Source: Aphodovivens avicola
GTDB taxonomy: Bacteria > Actinomycetota > Coriobacteriia > Coriobacteriales > Eggerthellaceae
Direction: 5' to 3'
Assembly (NCBI GenBank): GCA_018712515.1
Contig: DVGW01000001.1
Location: 1-35,590, forward strand
DNA length: 35,590 bases
Shown piece by piece: positions 17,638 through 25,512 of the stretch. Both the position numbers and the translations under genes were made by a program. The notes under the pieces are model-generated. The model did no database searches, had not been told where the DNA came from, and saw only the letters and a program-made list of their open reading frames with translations. The first letter of the stretch is position 1; each line of letters starts with the position of its first letter.

Positions 17638-17924
17638 GCACTCCGATTACGCGAAAAGCCCCCTAGTTGTCACGCAGCTGCGGGCGATCCAGGCGAGAGT
17701 GCTGACGTTCCTCGATCGGACTGCTTCGGTCCTGGATATCGCCATCCCGCTCCAATTTTGAAGGATTTTGCGCAGATCGACGTCGGAGGAAGGGCGCGGG
17801 GTGTCGCGGAGCGCATGTTTTACCAGGCGTTTTCCCTGGTTTCAAGACGGATTTGCGAATCCAGGGGATCTCGGATCATTGTTCTTGCGCTCCGATCTAC
17901 GCAAAATCCAATATTTTTGGAGTC
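17638..17924. repeat. Inverted-repeat element in a gene-free region
   Basis: Arms of about 32 bp (17747-17779 and 17893-17924) are inverted copies. The inner 17 bases differ at one position (GGATTTTGCGCAGATCG against GGATTTTGCGTAGATCG). They enclose 113 bp that include a small hairpin, ACCAGG/CCTGGT (17822-17840). A third, related copy, CTCCGATTACGCGAAAAGCC, lies at about 17641-17660. The whole 17430-18045 interval has no supportable gene and is less GC-biased than its flanks. It could be a MITE-like relic or part of a dispersed intergenic repeat family. Confidence 0.6.
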
Positions 17925-18045
17925 GGAGCTCGTTTTTCTCGTCCCGCCGCGCTGCGATCCCCGCCCGGTGCTTGAAAAACGATGCGCGTTCGACCGCGGA
18001 GCGCCGCTTTGCGATCCGATCGTGGAGCGCTGCGTCGCGATCTGG

Positions 18046-19122
18046 TCACTGCGAGAGCACGTGCTTGTCCAGATGGTCCAGGAATTCCTCGCTGAGGTAG
18101 CGCCCGAGGCGGCGGAACGTGGCGTCGTGCTTGAGCGGGCGGTCGGGGTCGTGGTAGTCGACCCACGCCTGGCAGCTCCAGGTGACGCCGCGCAGGTTAT
18201 TGGTCATCGAGAACGCCGCGAAACGCGCGTCGAAGCCTCCGCGCGGGAATCGCCCATCGACGGCATTCCAGTAATCGGAGACGAACCGCTCGCATTCGGC
18301 GGGGGTCAGGATGGGGCCGTCCTGCCAGATGGTGCTCGTGGGCGCGAGGAAATACGCGACGTCCTGGGCGACCTCGCCGACGATCGGCTTCTCCCAGTCG
18401 ATCATGAAGCCCGGCTCGCCGTCTTCGACGAGGAACTGGTCGGCGGTAGCCTCGGTGTTTTGGATATGCGCGCAGTCGCGCGGATCGACGGGCAGCGCCA
18501 GCGCGCGCTCGGCGCGCTCGAAGAACCGCTCGACGTAGCGCGTCACCAGGGGATCCTCGAACGACGACCCGCGGTAGCGCGCGAACATCCTGCGGCATTC
18601 CTCGAACTGGTCGCGCAGGGGGTCGGGCGGCGCCATCAGGCGGGATCCCTCCGGCACGGGCACGCTGTGGATGTCCGCGAGGATGCGCGCGGCCTCGTGC
18701 ATGTCCCCGGGGCGCCGGTAATCGAGCGGGCGGCCCTCCAGGAACTCCATCACGATGACGCCCCTGCCGGGCGCCTTGGGGCCGTCGTCCATCCAATACG
18801 GCTTGGGCGTGCGCCCGCTCGGCAGAAGGATCCTGAGCGCGTCGAACTCGTAGCGCGAGGGGCTTTCCAGCTCGACCTGGTTCGCGCAGCCGACGCGCAG
18901 CACGAAGCGTTCGCCGGTCGAAGGATGCGCGAAGACGAAGTTCATGTTGTGCTCGCCGGCGGCAAGGATCCTCGCGTCGATCGCGGCGGACGCCGGGATT
19001 CCCAGCGCCTCGCGCAGGTCTCGGGCGCGGGCGAGGTAGCGCTCGACGGCGGCGAGGTCGACGGGCGCGGCAGGGATCCGCTTCTCGCTCTCGCTCATCA
19101 CCGCTTCCTCATGGTCCGCCAT
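18046..19122 (-). CDS. APH/choline-kinase-like phosphotransferase
   Basis: A protein of the aminoglycoside phosphotransferase (APH) fold; the substrate is unknown. The 358 residues include an N-lobe (LAAGEHNMNFVFAHPSTGERFVLRVG), a hinge (VIVMEFLEGRPLDY) and a C-lobe. The usual catalytic HxDxxxxN loop reads HIQNTEATADQFLV, and the metal-binding segment reads FMIDWEKPIVGEVAQDVAYF. The Asn-Thr-Glu form is known to me from an uncharacterised APH subfamily rather than from drug-modifying enzymes, so a resistance role is not implied. GGAGGG precedes the start at 19122; Met9 (19098) is an alternative. It is divergent from the nucleoside hydrolase. Confidence 0.8.
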   Translation of the reverse strand: MADHEEAVMSESEKRIPAAPVDLAAVERYLARARDLREALGIPASAAIDARILAAGEHNMNFVFAHPSTGERFVLRVGCANQVELESPSRYEFDALRILLPSGRTPKPYWMDDGPKAPGRGVIVMEFLEGRPLDYRRPGDMHEAARILADIHSVPVPEGSRLMAPPDPLRDQFEECRRMFARYRGSSFEDPLVTRYVERFFERAERALALPVDPRDCAHIQNTEATADQFLVEDGEPGFMIDWEKPIVGEVAQDVAYFLAPTSTIWQDGPILTPAECERFVSDYWNAVDGRFPRGGFDARFAAFSMTNNLRGVTWSCQAWVDYHDPDRPLKHDATFRRLGRYLSEEFLDHLDKHVLSQ

Positions 19123-19164
19123 GCGCGCCCTCCGTATTTCCGTGGCCTCTCGAAATGATATTGG

Positions 19165-19173
19165 ATAATACCA
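19165..19173 (-). promoter_or_regulatory. Extended -10 for the phosphotransferase gene
   Basis: TGGTATTAT on the minus strand gives a TGn extended -10, about 45 bp upstream of the start, in a locally AT-rich patch. Confidence 0.45.
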
Positions 19174-19203
19174 GATAGTTGCTTATGCCATATACTTAGA
19201 CGC

Positions 19204-19407
19204 GATGGCAGCATCGGCTGCGCCAGCGTCGCCGACGGCATTGACGACGGTGATGGGGGATGGCGGCAACGGTGGCGACGGCGGCATCGCGGCGATGGCG
19301 GCAGCGACGGTGATAGCAGCGCAGGCGGCGATGGCGACGCAGGCATGCCGACCGGCTATCGACCTGCCGGCCTGACCTACCGACTGACCTACCGACTGGC
19401 CGACCGA
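19204..19407. repeat. Low-complexity tract and 12-bp tandem repeat
   Basis: The tract 19204-19345 is built from GGCGAYGGCGGC-like triplets. A 12-bp tandem repeat CTGACCTACCGA follows at 19372-19383 and 19384-19395, with a third degenerate unit to 19407. It fills most of the 386-bp gap before the nucleoside hydrolase. A 54-codon Ala-rich frame here has no ribosome site, and I do not call it. Confidence 0.6.
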
Positions 19408-19508
19408 TCGGCCCGCCAATCGACCGAGCCGGGCGTCTCGCGTGCCGACGGGAAACGCGCATGCGCCGCGTCCGCAGCGGTTCCGTCGCGTGAAGACCGG
19501 GGGAGGAA

Positions 19509-20381
19509 ATGGACAAGAGGATCATCATCGATTTCGACAACACGATGGGCGTGCGCGGCTGCGACATCGACGACGGCTTGGCGCTGCTGTTCCTTTTGGG
19601 GACCGAGGGCGTGCGCGTCGAGGCGGCGTGCACGGCGGTCGGCAACAACTCGATCGACGTCGTGCACGACAACACCGTGCGGATGCTGCGGGAATGGGAT
19701 CTCGACATCCCCGTCCATCGCGGCGCCGGTGCGCCGGACGAGGAGCCGAGCGAGGCGGCACGCTTTTTGGCGGAGTCCGCCGCGGCGAACCCCGGCGAGC
19801 TCGCCGTCGTGGCGACCGGGTCGATGTCCAACTTGGGGCAGGCGGCACGGCTCGACCCGATGTTCTTCTCCAACCTATGCGAGGTCTCCCTCATGGGAGG
19901 CATCACCGAGAGCCTGGTGATCAACGGGCGCATCATGAACGAGCTGAACCTCTCGTGCGATCCGGCCGCCACGGCCGCGGTCCTCGGCGCGCAGTGCTCC
20001 GTGACGGCGGCGACCGCGCAGGCGTGCCTTCCCGCGTTCTTCAGCCGTGCGGATTTCGTCGACGCGTTCGGCGAGGGATCGTGGCTGCTCCGCGCGTGCG
20101 GCTACTGGTTCGCCGACATGGGCGAGCGCTACGTATGGGACGGGTTCACCTGCTGGGATGTCGTCGCGGCGGCGTCGGTCGCGCGTCCCGACCTGTTCGA
20201 GTTCGAGGAGATGGACGTCACCCTCAACGAGCGCCTGTTCCACGTGGGCTACCTGGAGCACGCGCGCCCCGGCGCGCCGAGCGCGCGCATCCGCATCCCC
20301 CGCATCAAGGACGCCCGCGTCTTCAAGGACGAGTGCATCGCGGCATGGCGCCGCGCGCTTGGCGAGCTGCCGGTGGGGTAG
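19509..20381 (+). CDS. Inosine/uridine-preferring nucleoside hydrolase family protein
   Basis: Likely N-ribohydrolase acting on a nucleoside or related N-riboside; substrate not assignable. The 290-residue protein carries a variant of the calcium-binding DTDPGxDD motif: D8-F-D10, then an insertion, then C18-D-I-D21-D22. It has the later NLSCDPAATAA segment (family ExNxxxDPxAA). The C-terminal HDPxA motif is replaced by CWDVVAA, so the proton-donor His of IU-NH enzymes is missing while its Asp remains. ATG 19509 follows GGGGGAGG at only 2-3 nt, an unusually short spacing. It converges on marR. Confidence 0.82.
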   Translation: MDKRIIIDFDNTMGVRGCDIDDGLALLFLLGTEGVRVEAACTAVGNNSIDVVHDNTVRMLREWDLDIPVHRGAGAPDEEPSEAARFLAESAAANPGELAVVATGSMSNLGQAARLDPMFFSNLCEVSLMGGITESLVINGRIMNELNLSCDPAATAAVLGAQCSVTAATAQACLPAFFSRADFVDAFGEGSWLLRACGYWFADMGERYVWDGFTCWDVVAAASVARPDLFEFEEMDVTLNERLFHVGYLEHARPGAPSARIRIPRIKDARVFKDECIAAWRRALGELPVG

Positions 20382-20415
20382 GGCTTAGGGGCGCTCGCCT
20401 GCGTTTCCGGCGCTA

Positions 20416-20886
20416 TTATCTCGATGCTTCCGGATCGACGACGACGTGCTTGAGGCCGGTCTTGCGCAGGAGCTCGACGATCGAGCGCGCCTGACGGCAG
20501 AGCAGCTCCATCTCATCGGGAGAGAGCCCTTCGAGGCTCGCGCGCAGGTTCTCCTCCACCGAGCGCACATGCTCGTCCATCAGCAACGTGCCCGAATCCG
20601 AGATGCGGGCGATGACCATGCGGCGGTTCTCCTCGCTGCGCGCGGATTCGGCGAGGCCCTGCTCGCGCAGGCTTTTCATAGCGCGCGCCGCCTGCTCGGG
20701 CGCGATGCCAACCTGCTCGCTCAGGGCGGACATGTTCATCGGCCCGTTGAAATGCAGCGACATCAGCAGATCCATCTGGGTCCGCGTGAGCGTGTGCGTC
20801 GGAGAGCTGGCGAGGATCGTCTTCTTGAACAGCTCGCTGAAGTACATCGATGCGGTGATAACGGCCTTGATGTCGAGATTATCCAT
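20416..20886 (-). CDS. MarR-family transcriptional repressor
   Basis: A 156-residue winged-helix regulator, probably controlling the divergent exporter. The MarR core is visible: LTRTQMDLLMSLHFNGPMNM, then recognition helix SALSEQVGIAPEQAARAMKS, wing LAESARSEENRRMVIARISD, and dimerising C-terminal helices. ATG 20886 (MDNLDIKAV) gives the normal family length; the frame continues far upstream only because it lies opposite the exporter. The start is 16 bp from a double palindrome that probably serves as operator for both genes, so autoregulation is likely. Confidence 0.9.
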   Translation of the reverse strand: MDNLDIKAVITASMYFSELFKKTILASSPTHTLTRTQMDLLMSLHFNGPMNMSALSEQVGIAPEQAARAMKSLREQGLAESARSEENRRMVIARISDSGTLLMDEHVRSVEENLRASLEGLSPDEMELLCRQARSIVELLRKTGLKHVVVDPEASR

Positions 20887-20901
20887 CGCGTCCCCGTTTC
20901 G

Positions 20902-20948
20902 TAGTTGACAGAAGTCAAGTATGTAATAAACTTGACTGCTGTCAACTA
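20902..20948. promoter_or_regulatory. Double palindromic operator between marR and the MFS-CBS gene
   Basis: Two TTGAC-N4-GTCAA palindromes lie at 20905-20918 and 20932-20945, centres 27 bp apart. They sit inside a larger 19-bp inverted repeat (20902-20920 with 20930-20948, one mismatch) around an AT-rich centre ATGTAATAA. Each palindrome begins with TTGACA or TTGACT, so -35 elements of both divergent promoters may be embedded in the operators. MarR binding is inferred from position and symmetry. Confidence 0.75.
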
Positions 20949-21027
20949 TAGAGCTGAAACGCGCATCGCGCAAGCCGTTCGCGGCGACCGCGCTCCCCTC
21001 AGCGCGTTCGAAGGAAAGGGAGGCCTT

Positions 21028-22938
21028 GTGGGATCTTTGGGCATCACGAAAGAGCAGAAGCGCATGGTGATCGTGCTGCTGGCGGGCGCGGTGCTGGTGG
21101 TTTTGAACCAGACGCTGCTCTCGCCGGCGCTGCCGTCGATCATGCAGCACATGAGCGTCGACGAGACCACGGTGCAGTGGCTCACGTCGGCGTATGCGCT
21201 CACCGAGGCGGTCGTGATTCCCTTGGCGGCATGGTTCATGAGGCGCTTCTCCACGCGCCGGCTGTTTTTGGGATGCATGTCGCTGTTCGCAGCGGGCAGC
21301 CTGGTGGCGGCGATCGCCCCTGTGTTCGCGGTGCTTCTGGTCGGCCGCGTGATGCAGGCGATGTCGACTGGCGTCATGATGGTGATGGTGATGTCGCTGA
21401 TCCTGCTGACCTTCCCCCGCGAGAGCCGCGGCGCGGCGATGGGCCTGGTGGGCCTGGTGATCGCGTTCGCGCCCGCTATCGGCCCGACGGCTGGCGGTCT
21501 GCTGGTGGACGTTGTGGGCTGGCGCGCGCTGTTCGGCGTGGTCGTGGCGGTGTCGGTGGTGGTCATCGTGCTCGCGCAGCGCACGCTCATCAACCATGAG
21601 GGCTTCCCGCGCACGTCGATGGATCCGCTGTCGGTGATCCTGTCGACGCTGGGCCTGGTGCCGCTGCTGTACGGGCTGTCCTCGTTCGCCTCGTCCGACA
21701 ACGTGGCGCTGTGCGCGGGGATGATGGTCGTCGGCCTGGTGCTGGTGGGCCTGTTCGCCTGGCGTCAGTTCAAGCTCGATGAGCCGATGCTTCGCCTCGA
21801 GGTGCTCAAGAGCCGCCGCTACCGCACCGGCTTCATCGTCGTGGGCATCCTGCAGGCGGTCCTCATCGGTCTGAGCGTCCTCATGCCCCTGTACGTGCAG
21901 AACGTCCTGGGCTTCTCGGCGACGATCAGCGGTCTGGCGACGCTTCCCGGCGCCGTCCTCGGAGCGGCGATGGGCCTGTTCGCCGGCCGCGTGTTCGACA
22001 AATCGGGCGTGCGCGGCATCGCGATCGCCGGCGCCATCGTGCTGACGGCGGGCAGCGTCGGGATGTTCTTCCTCGGGGCGGGCTCTTCCATCATCTTCTT
22101 CATCGTCGCCTACGTGGCGGTGAGCATGGGCCTGCAGATGCTCACGACGCCCGTCAACACCTGGGGCGTCAACTCGCTCGACAACGAGCTCGTGCAGCAC
22201 GCCACCGCCGTCTCCAACACGATGAACCAGGTGGGTGGCTCGTTGGGCACCGCGCTCATCATGTCGTTCAGCGCCATCGGCCTGTCGATGGCCGCGCCGG
22301 GCGCGTCTCCGGTCGAGCAGCTGGCGACGAGCTACCATCTGTCCTTCACGGCGGTGCTTGCGCTGTCGCTGATCGTCTTGGTGCTGGTGGCGCTGTGCGT
22401 GCGCAACCGCAAGGACGACAAAGATCCCGTGCGCGGCTCTTCCACTACGGTTGACCCTGCAGGCGTGCAGCACACCGTCGCCGAGGTGATGGACGCCCAT
22501 CCGCTGACCATCCCCGCAAGCGCCCACATGGGCGAGGCGGCGCGCGCGCTGGCTGCCTCGGGGGCGAGCGGCGCGATCGTGGTGGGATCCGACGGATCGG
22601 TCGAGGGCTTCCTGTCCAACGGCGACGTGCTGCGCTATTTCGGCGACGAGATGCAGGCCGTCACGGGATCGACCGGTTTCCTGGTGCTGCGCCAGCTGGA
22701 TGACGAGAACGTGTACGAGCGCGTCAAACACCTCAACGACATCAACGTCGGCCAGATGGCCACCAAGCAGGTCGTGAGCGTGGGGCCGGACGTGTCGTTC
22801 GAGGAGGCCTGCCATGTGCTCGCGGACAAGCGCCTCAAGGAGCTGCCCGTCGTCGAGGACGGCAAGCTGATCGGCGCGCTGCATCGCAGCGACCTCATGC
22901 GTGCGATCGCCTCCATGCTCGAGGACGCCGAGCGGTAG
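21028..22938 (+). CDS. DHA2-type MFS exporter fused to a C-terminal CBS-domain pair
   Basis: Predicted proton-driven drug exporter in the cytoplasmic membrane. The 636-residue protein has about 14 hydrophobic helices (1-470) of the DHA2/EmrB type, including SPALPSIMQHMSVDETTVQWLTSAYALTEA and GPTAGGLLVDVVGWRALF, split here only for reference. Two CBS motifs follow, at about 483-540 (TVAEVMDAHPLTIPA) and 574-632 (VGQMATKQVVSVGPD). CBS pairs bind adenine nucleotides in other proteins, so transport may be gated by energy state or a second messenger; this fusion is unusual for MFS. The start is GTG 21028 behind GGAAAGGGAGG. It is divergent from marR with shared operators and ends at a strong terminator. 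Confidence 0.88.
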   Translation: MGSLGITKEQKRMVIVLLAGAVLVVLNQTLLSPALPSIMQHMSVDETTVQWLTSAYALTEAVVIPLAAWFMRRFSTRRLFLGCMSLFAAGSLVAAIAPVFAVLLVGRVMQAMSTGVMMVMVMSLILLTFPRESRGAAMGLVGLVIAFAPAIGPTAGGLLVDVVGWRALFGVVVAVSVVVIVLAQRTLINHEGFPRTSMDPLSVILSTLGLVPLLYGLSSFASSDNVALCAGMMVVGLVLVGLFAWRQFKLDEPMLRLEVLKSRRYRTGFIVVGILQAVLIGLSVLMPLYVQNVLGFSATISGLATLPGAVLGAAMGLFAGRVFDKSGVRGIAIAGAIVLTAGSVGMFFLGAGSSIIFFIVAYVAVSMGLQMLTTPVNTWGVNSLDNELVQHATAVSNTMNQVGGSLGTALIMSFSAIGLSMAAPGASPVEQLATSYHLSFTAVLALSLIVLVLVALCVRNRKDDKDPVRGSSTTVDPAGVQHTVAEVMDAHPLTIPASAHMGEAARALAASGASGAIVVGSDGSVEGFLSNGDVLRYFGDEMQAVTGSTGFLVLRQLDDENVYERVKHLNDINVGQMATKQVVSVGPDVSFEEACHVLADKRLKELPVVEDGKLIGALHRSDLMRAIASMLEDAER

Positions 22939-22988
22939 GGGCGGGCGGTTCGTCTTTCCCCAGCGCCCAGCGCGTTTCGTCAGATTTC

Positions 22989-23031
22989 AACCGCGCCTTC
23001 CACGGATCATGCGGAAGGCGCGGTTGCTTTT
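22989..23031 (+). terminator. Intrinsic terminator after the MFS-CBS gene
   Basis: A perfect 13-bp stem (22989-23001 with 23013-23025) is followed by GCTTTTT. Confidence 0.93.
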
Positions 23032-23094
23032 TCGCAAGCCGATTGTTGCCTGATCGTGAAGTGGGTGCCGTGATCCGTGCGGGTGCGCGCCGGA

Positions 23095-23117
23095 TATAAT
23101 CGGGAAAACGTTTCCCG
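23095..23117 (+). promoter_or_regulatory. Promoter -10 with adjacent palindrome
   Basis: TATAAT (23095-23100) is immediately followed by CGGGAAAACGTTTCCCG (23101-23117), whose AAACGTTT core resembles LacI/GalR-family operators. It covers the expected transcription start of the 224-residue gene. Regulation is inferred. Confidence 0.5.
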
Positions 23118-23132
23118 AAGGAGGGCTTCGCC

Positions 23133-23807
23133 ATGGCCGACGGTTCCCGCGACGATTACTTCCATATGCCGATGGATGCCGACGGCGCGTCGGATCCCAA
23201 CGTGATCCCCGCGCAGAACGTGTCGGTGGGCGACGTATCCGCTGATGGCGGAACCAACGCCCACGAGATCCCCGCCGACCGCATCAGGATCGAGACGCCC
23301 CATGGCGGCGCGCGGCCCGCGCGTGGCGTTCCCACCGCCCAGAAGATCAAGGGAGCCGCTCAAATGGCGGGCGGCGCCGCGCTGATGGTGGCCGGCGTTC
23401 CGATGTGCGTGCTCCCAGGGCCGGGCGTCGCCTCCATAGCGGGCGGCGCGGCGCTGGCGAGCAAGGGGCATCGCAACTTCACCGGGCGCGAGGCCACGCC
23501 GATCGAGGCCAAGCTCGACGAGGCTGCCGCCAAGCTGGGCGCAGCCGCCAAAGAGCAGGCGTCGAGGGCGGCGCGCAACGCCGTCGAGAAAGCCCCCGAA
23601 GTCGCGGGCAACGCCGCGCGGACCGTGGCGCAGAAGGCTCCGGAGGTTGCGGGCAACGCCGCGCGCGCCGTGGCGCGGAAGGCGCCCGAGGTGGCGGGGA
23701 AGACGGTGGTGGCAACCGTGAAGGCGGCGCCCAAGGTCGCCGGCGCCGCAGCGAAGGCCGCCAAAGCGGGCGTCGGATTCGTCGTCAACCGCCGCAAAAG
23801 CCGCTAA
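23133..23807 (+). CDS. Hypothetical protein with 15-residue repeats
   Basis: I do not recognise this protein. The 224 residues consist of a hydrophilic N-terminal part (1-70), a Gly/Ala-rich hydrophobic stretch (about 75-108) that could be a membrane hairpin, and a basic Ala-rich C-terminal part. That last part has imperfect 15-residue repeats KAPEVAGNAARTVAQ from residues 153, 168 and 183, plus a degenerate fourth. The repeats should form amphipathic helices, as in LEA-like or apolipoprotein-like proteins. It ends VVNRRKSR. ATG 23133 follows GAAGGAGGG. It has its own promoter; neighbours are unrelated. Confidence 0.8.
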   Translation: MADGSRDDYFHMPMDADGASDPNVIPAQNVSVGDVSADGGTNAHEIPADRIRIETPHGGARPARGVPTAQKIKGAAQMAGGAALMVAGVPMCVLPGPGVASIAGGAALASKGHRNFTGREATPIEAKLDEAAAKLGAAAKEQASRAARNAVEKAPEVAGNAARTVAQKAPEVAGNAARAVARKAPEVAGKTVVATVKAAPKVAGAAAKAAKAGVGFVVNRRKSR

Positions 23808-23956
23808 GCGGATCGAGTCGGCAGCCAGGCGTTCGGGTTTCGCGTAGCGCGTTGCCCTCAATGCGTTTATGCGCGTGCTGCGGGACTATCCTGTCGTCGC
23901 GGCCGATCTTATGGCGAAAACCCTCGGGTGATCTGGGCGTTCGGCCCATCCGCTCC

Positions 23957-24643
23957 TTATCGCCGCGCTGCGTTTCGAAGAGCGCCCTTCAGCTTCTCTC
24001 GGGAAATGACGCCCTCGCGGAGGATGGCGATGCCGTCTTCCGCGTCGGGATCGGCGGCTGCGACCGTGCTGGAGATGGGGCCGGGCGTGGGGCCGCCGTC
24101 CAGGTAGAGCGCCACCGCGCCGCCCAGCTCCCCGTATGCCTCCTCGACGGTTTGCGCGGAAGCGTCGCCGGAGCGATTGGCGCTCGACGTCGCGAGCGGC
24201 CCTGTAGCCTCGAGGATCGCATGTGCCGCGGCGGAGTCGGGGATGCGGACGCCCTGCGTGCGCGGGAAGCGCTCTCCCTCCGCGATGCGCACGGTGGCGA
24301 AGGGGCAGCCGGGCTCCGCGATGCAGATGGGGGAGAAGCCTCCGGGGCAGAGCGCCCGTGCGAGCTTGTCGAGCGGGGCGGGGAGCGAGAGCCCGAAGCG
24401 CGGCAAGTCGTCAAGCGACGGCAGCAGCACTTGCACCGCCTTTTGGGCGGGGCGGTGCTTCGCCGCGAAGATCCGCGCGACCGCATCGGGGTTCGTCGGG
24501 TCGGCGGCCACTCCGTACACCGTGTCGGTGGGGATGACGACGAGTTCGCCCCGCCTGATCAGCGTTGCGGCAAGCGCGATCGACTCCTCGTCGATCTTTC
24601 GGATGCCATACGACCCGTCCGTCATCTTTCCGTTTCGCCCCAT
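23957..24643 (-). CDS. tsaC: L-threonylcarbamoyladenylate synthase (TsaC/Sua5/YrdC family)
   Basis: Makes threonylcarbamoyl-AMP from threonine, bicarbonate and ATP for the t6A37 modification of ANN-decoding tRNAs. The YrdC domain is clear: VVIPTDTVYGVAADPTNPDA, then KHRPAQKAVQVLL and the ATSSANRSGD motif near the C-terminus. At about 228 residues it lacks the extra Sua5 domain. The start is uncertain. Met at 24643 (MGRNGKMTDG) and Met at 24625 (MTDGSYG) are both preceded by purine-rich sequence; the frame is open to 24730. No other t6A genes are nearby. Confidence 0.88.
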   Translation of the reverse strand: MGRNGKMTDGSYGIRKIDEESIALAATLIRRGELVVIPTDTVYGVAADPTNPDAVARIFAAKHRPAQKAVQVLLPSLDDLPRFGLSLPAPLDKLARALCPGGFSPICIAEPGCPFATVRIAEGERFPRTQGVRIPDSAAAHAILEATGPLATSSANRSGDASAQTVEEAYGELGGAVALYLDGGPTPGPISSTVAAADPDAEDGIAILREGVISREKLKGALRNAARR

Positions 24644-24988
24644 TCCGGTCTTTTCCCCGCGCTTTTCCGCCGCGCATCGTGCTGTTGCGATGGATGAATA
24701 GGCATGTTTGCCATGCGGGAAGTGTATCATGCTTGCATCAAGCGGGTTGGATGCGGGTTTTTCAACGATGGTCGACGCTTCGCATAGCGGAAAGCCGCCT
24801 GTTGCAGCATGATGCCTTGCGGTTCATGAGGATACCCGACCAAAACGCCAGGTGGGGAGCGTGTGGATCGTGATGGCTGTTCGACGGCGATCTGCTTCGG
24901 CGTTTCGAACGGGGTGGCCGCGTCGTCCAACGAGCAAAAACCTGCATCGAGTATCGCCTCGACCGTCACTGAGAAGGGGGGATGCGTC
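24644..24988. other. Gene-free spacer before the Nudix locus
   Basis: This interval holds no coding sequence that I can support. It contains a weak hairpin (GCATC/GATGC near 24735-24755, followed by GGGTTTTT). Base composition is more even than in the flanking genes. It must contain the promoters of the divergent tsaC and Nudix genes, but none is convincing. Confidence 0.5.
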
Positions 24989-25501
24989 ATGCCGACGCCT
25001 GAGTTCATCTTGAAGCTGCGCGAGAAGATCGGGCATGACCCGTTGTAGCTGGTGGGCGTGACCGCCTATATCGAGGACGGTGACGGGCGCATTCTGCTGG
25101 GCAGGCGCGCCGACAACGGCAACTGGGCGCTCATCTCGGGCATCAACGAGCCGGGGGAGGAGCCTGCCGACACCGTCATCCGCGAGGCGTACGAGGAGGC
25201 GGGCGTCAACGTGGTTCCGACGGCGCTGGTCTCGGTGAAGGCGGATGATCGGCTCATCACGTACGCCAACGGGGATCAGACGCGTTACCTGGACCTCCTG
25301 TTCATCTGCCGGCTGGCGGACGGCGGTGCATCGGAGGCGCACGTCAACGACGACGAGAGCCTGGAGGTGGGGTGGTTTTCGCCGGACAATCTCCCCGAAC
25401 CGCTCCAGCCTTCGACCGCCGTTCGCATAGACCGCGTCCGCCGCTACCGCGAACGCGCTGCAACGGGCGATGCGAGCGCGCTGTTCGCTTGCGGCGTCTG
25501 A
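24989..25501 (+). pseudogene. Nudix hydrolase interrupted by an in-frame amber codon
   Basis: Nudix hydrolases cleave nucleoside diphosphates linked to other moieties. ATG 24989 (behind GGGGGG) opens MPTPEFILKLREKIGHDPL; codon 20 is TAG (25046-25048); the same frame then continues with LVGVTAYIEDGDGRILLGRR to 25501. The catalytic Nudix box is perfect (GINEPGEEPADTVIREAYEE, then AGV). Close relatives known to me read IGHDxLWLxGVTA, so the amber very probably replaces a conserved Trp (TGG to TAG). Apart from this one codon the frame is intact, pointing to a recent null allele, a suppressed stop, or re-initiation at GTG 25052, which lacks a ribosome site. A sequencing error is also possible. Confidence 0.8.
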
Positions 25502-25512
25502 GCGCGCAGAAC

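Noticed and set aside
16789..19158. 789-codon plus-strand frame spanning mscL, the gene-free region and the phosphotransferase
   Set aside because: Crosses a strong terminator and overlaps genuine genes in other frames; low-complexity translation.
19204..19375. Small Ala/Gly-rich frame (54 codons)
   Set aside because: No ribosome site, simple-sequence composition, no similarity to a known family.
20887..22884. Long minus-strand frame upstream of marR
   Set aside because: Only the last 156 codons match MarR. The rest is antisense to the MFS-CBS gene and crosses the operator.
24863..24988. In-frame N-terminal extension of the Nudix locus
   Set aside because: The family start MPTPEF at 24989 has its own ribosome site; the upstream codons show no similarity.
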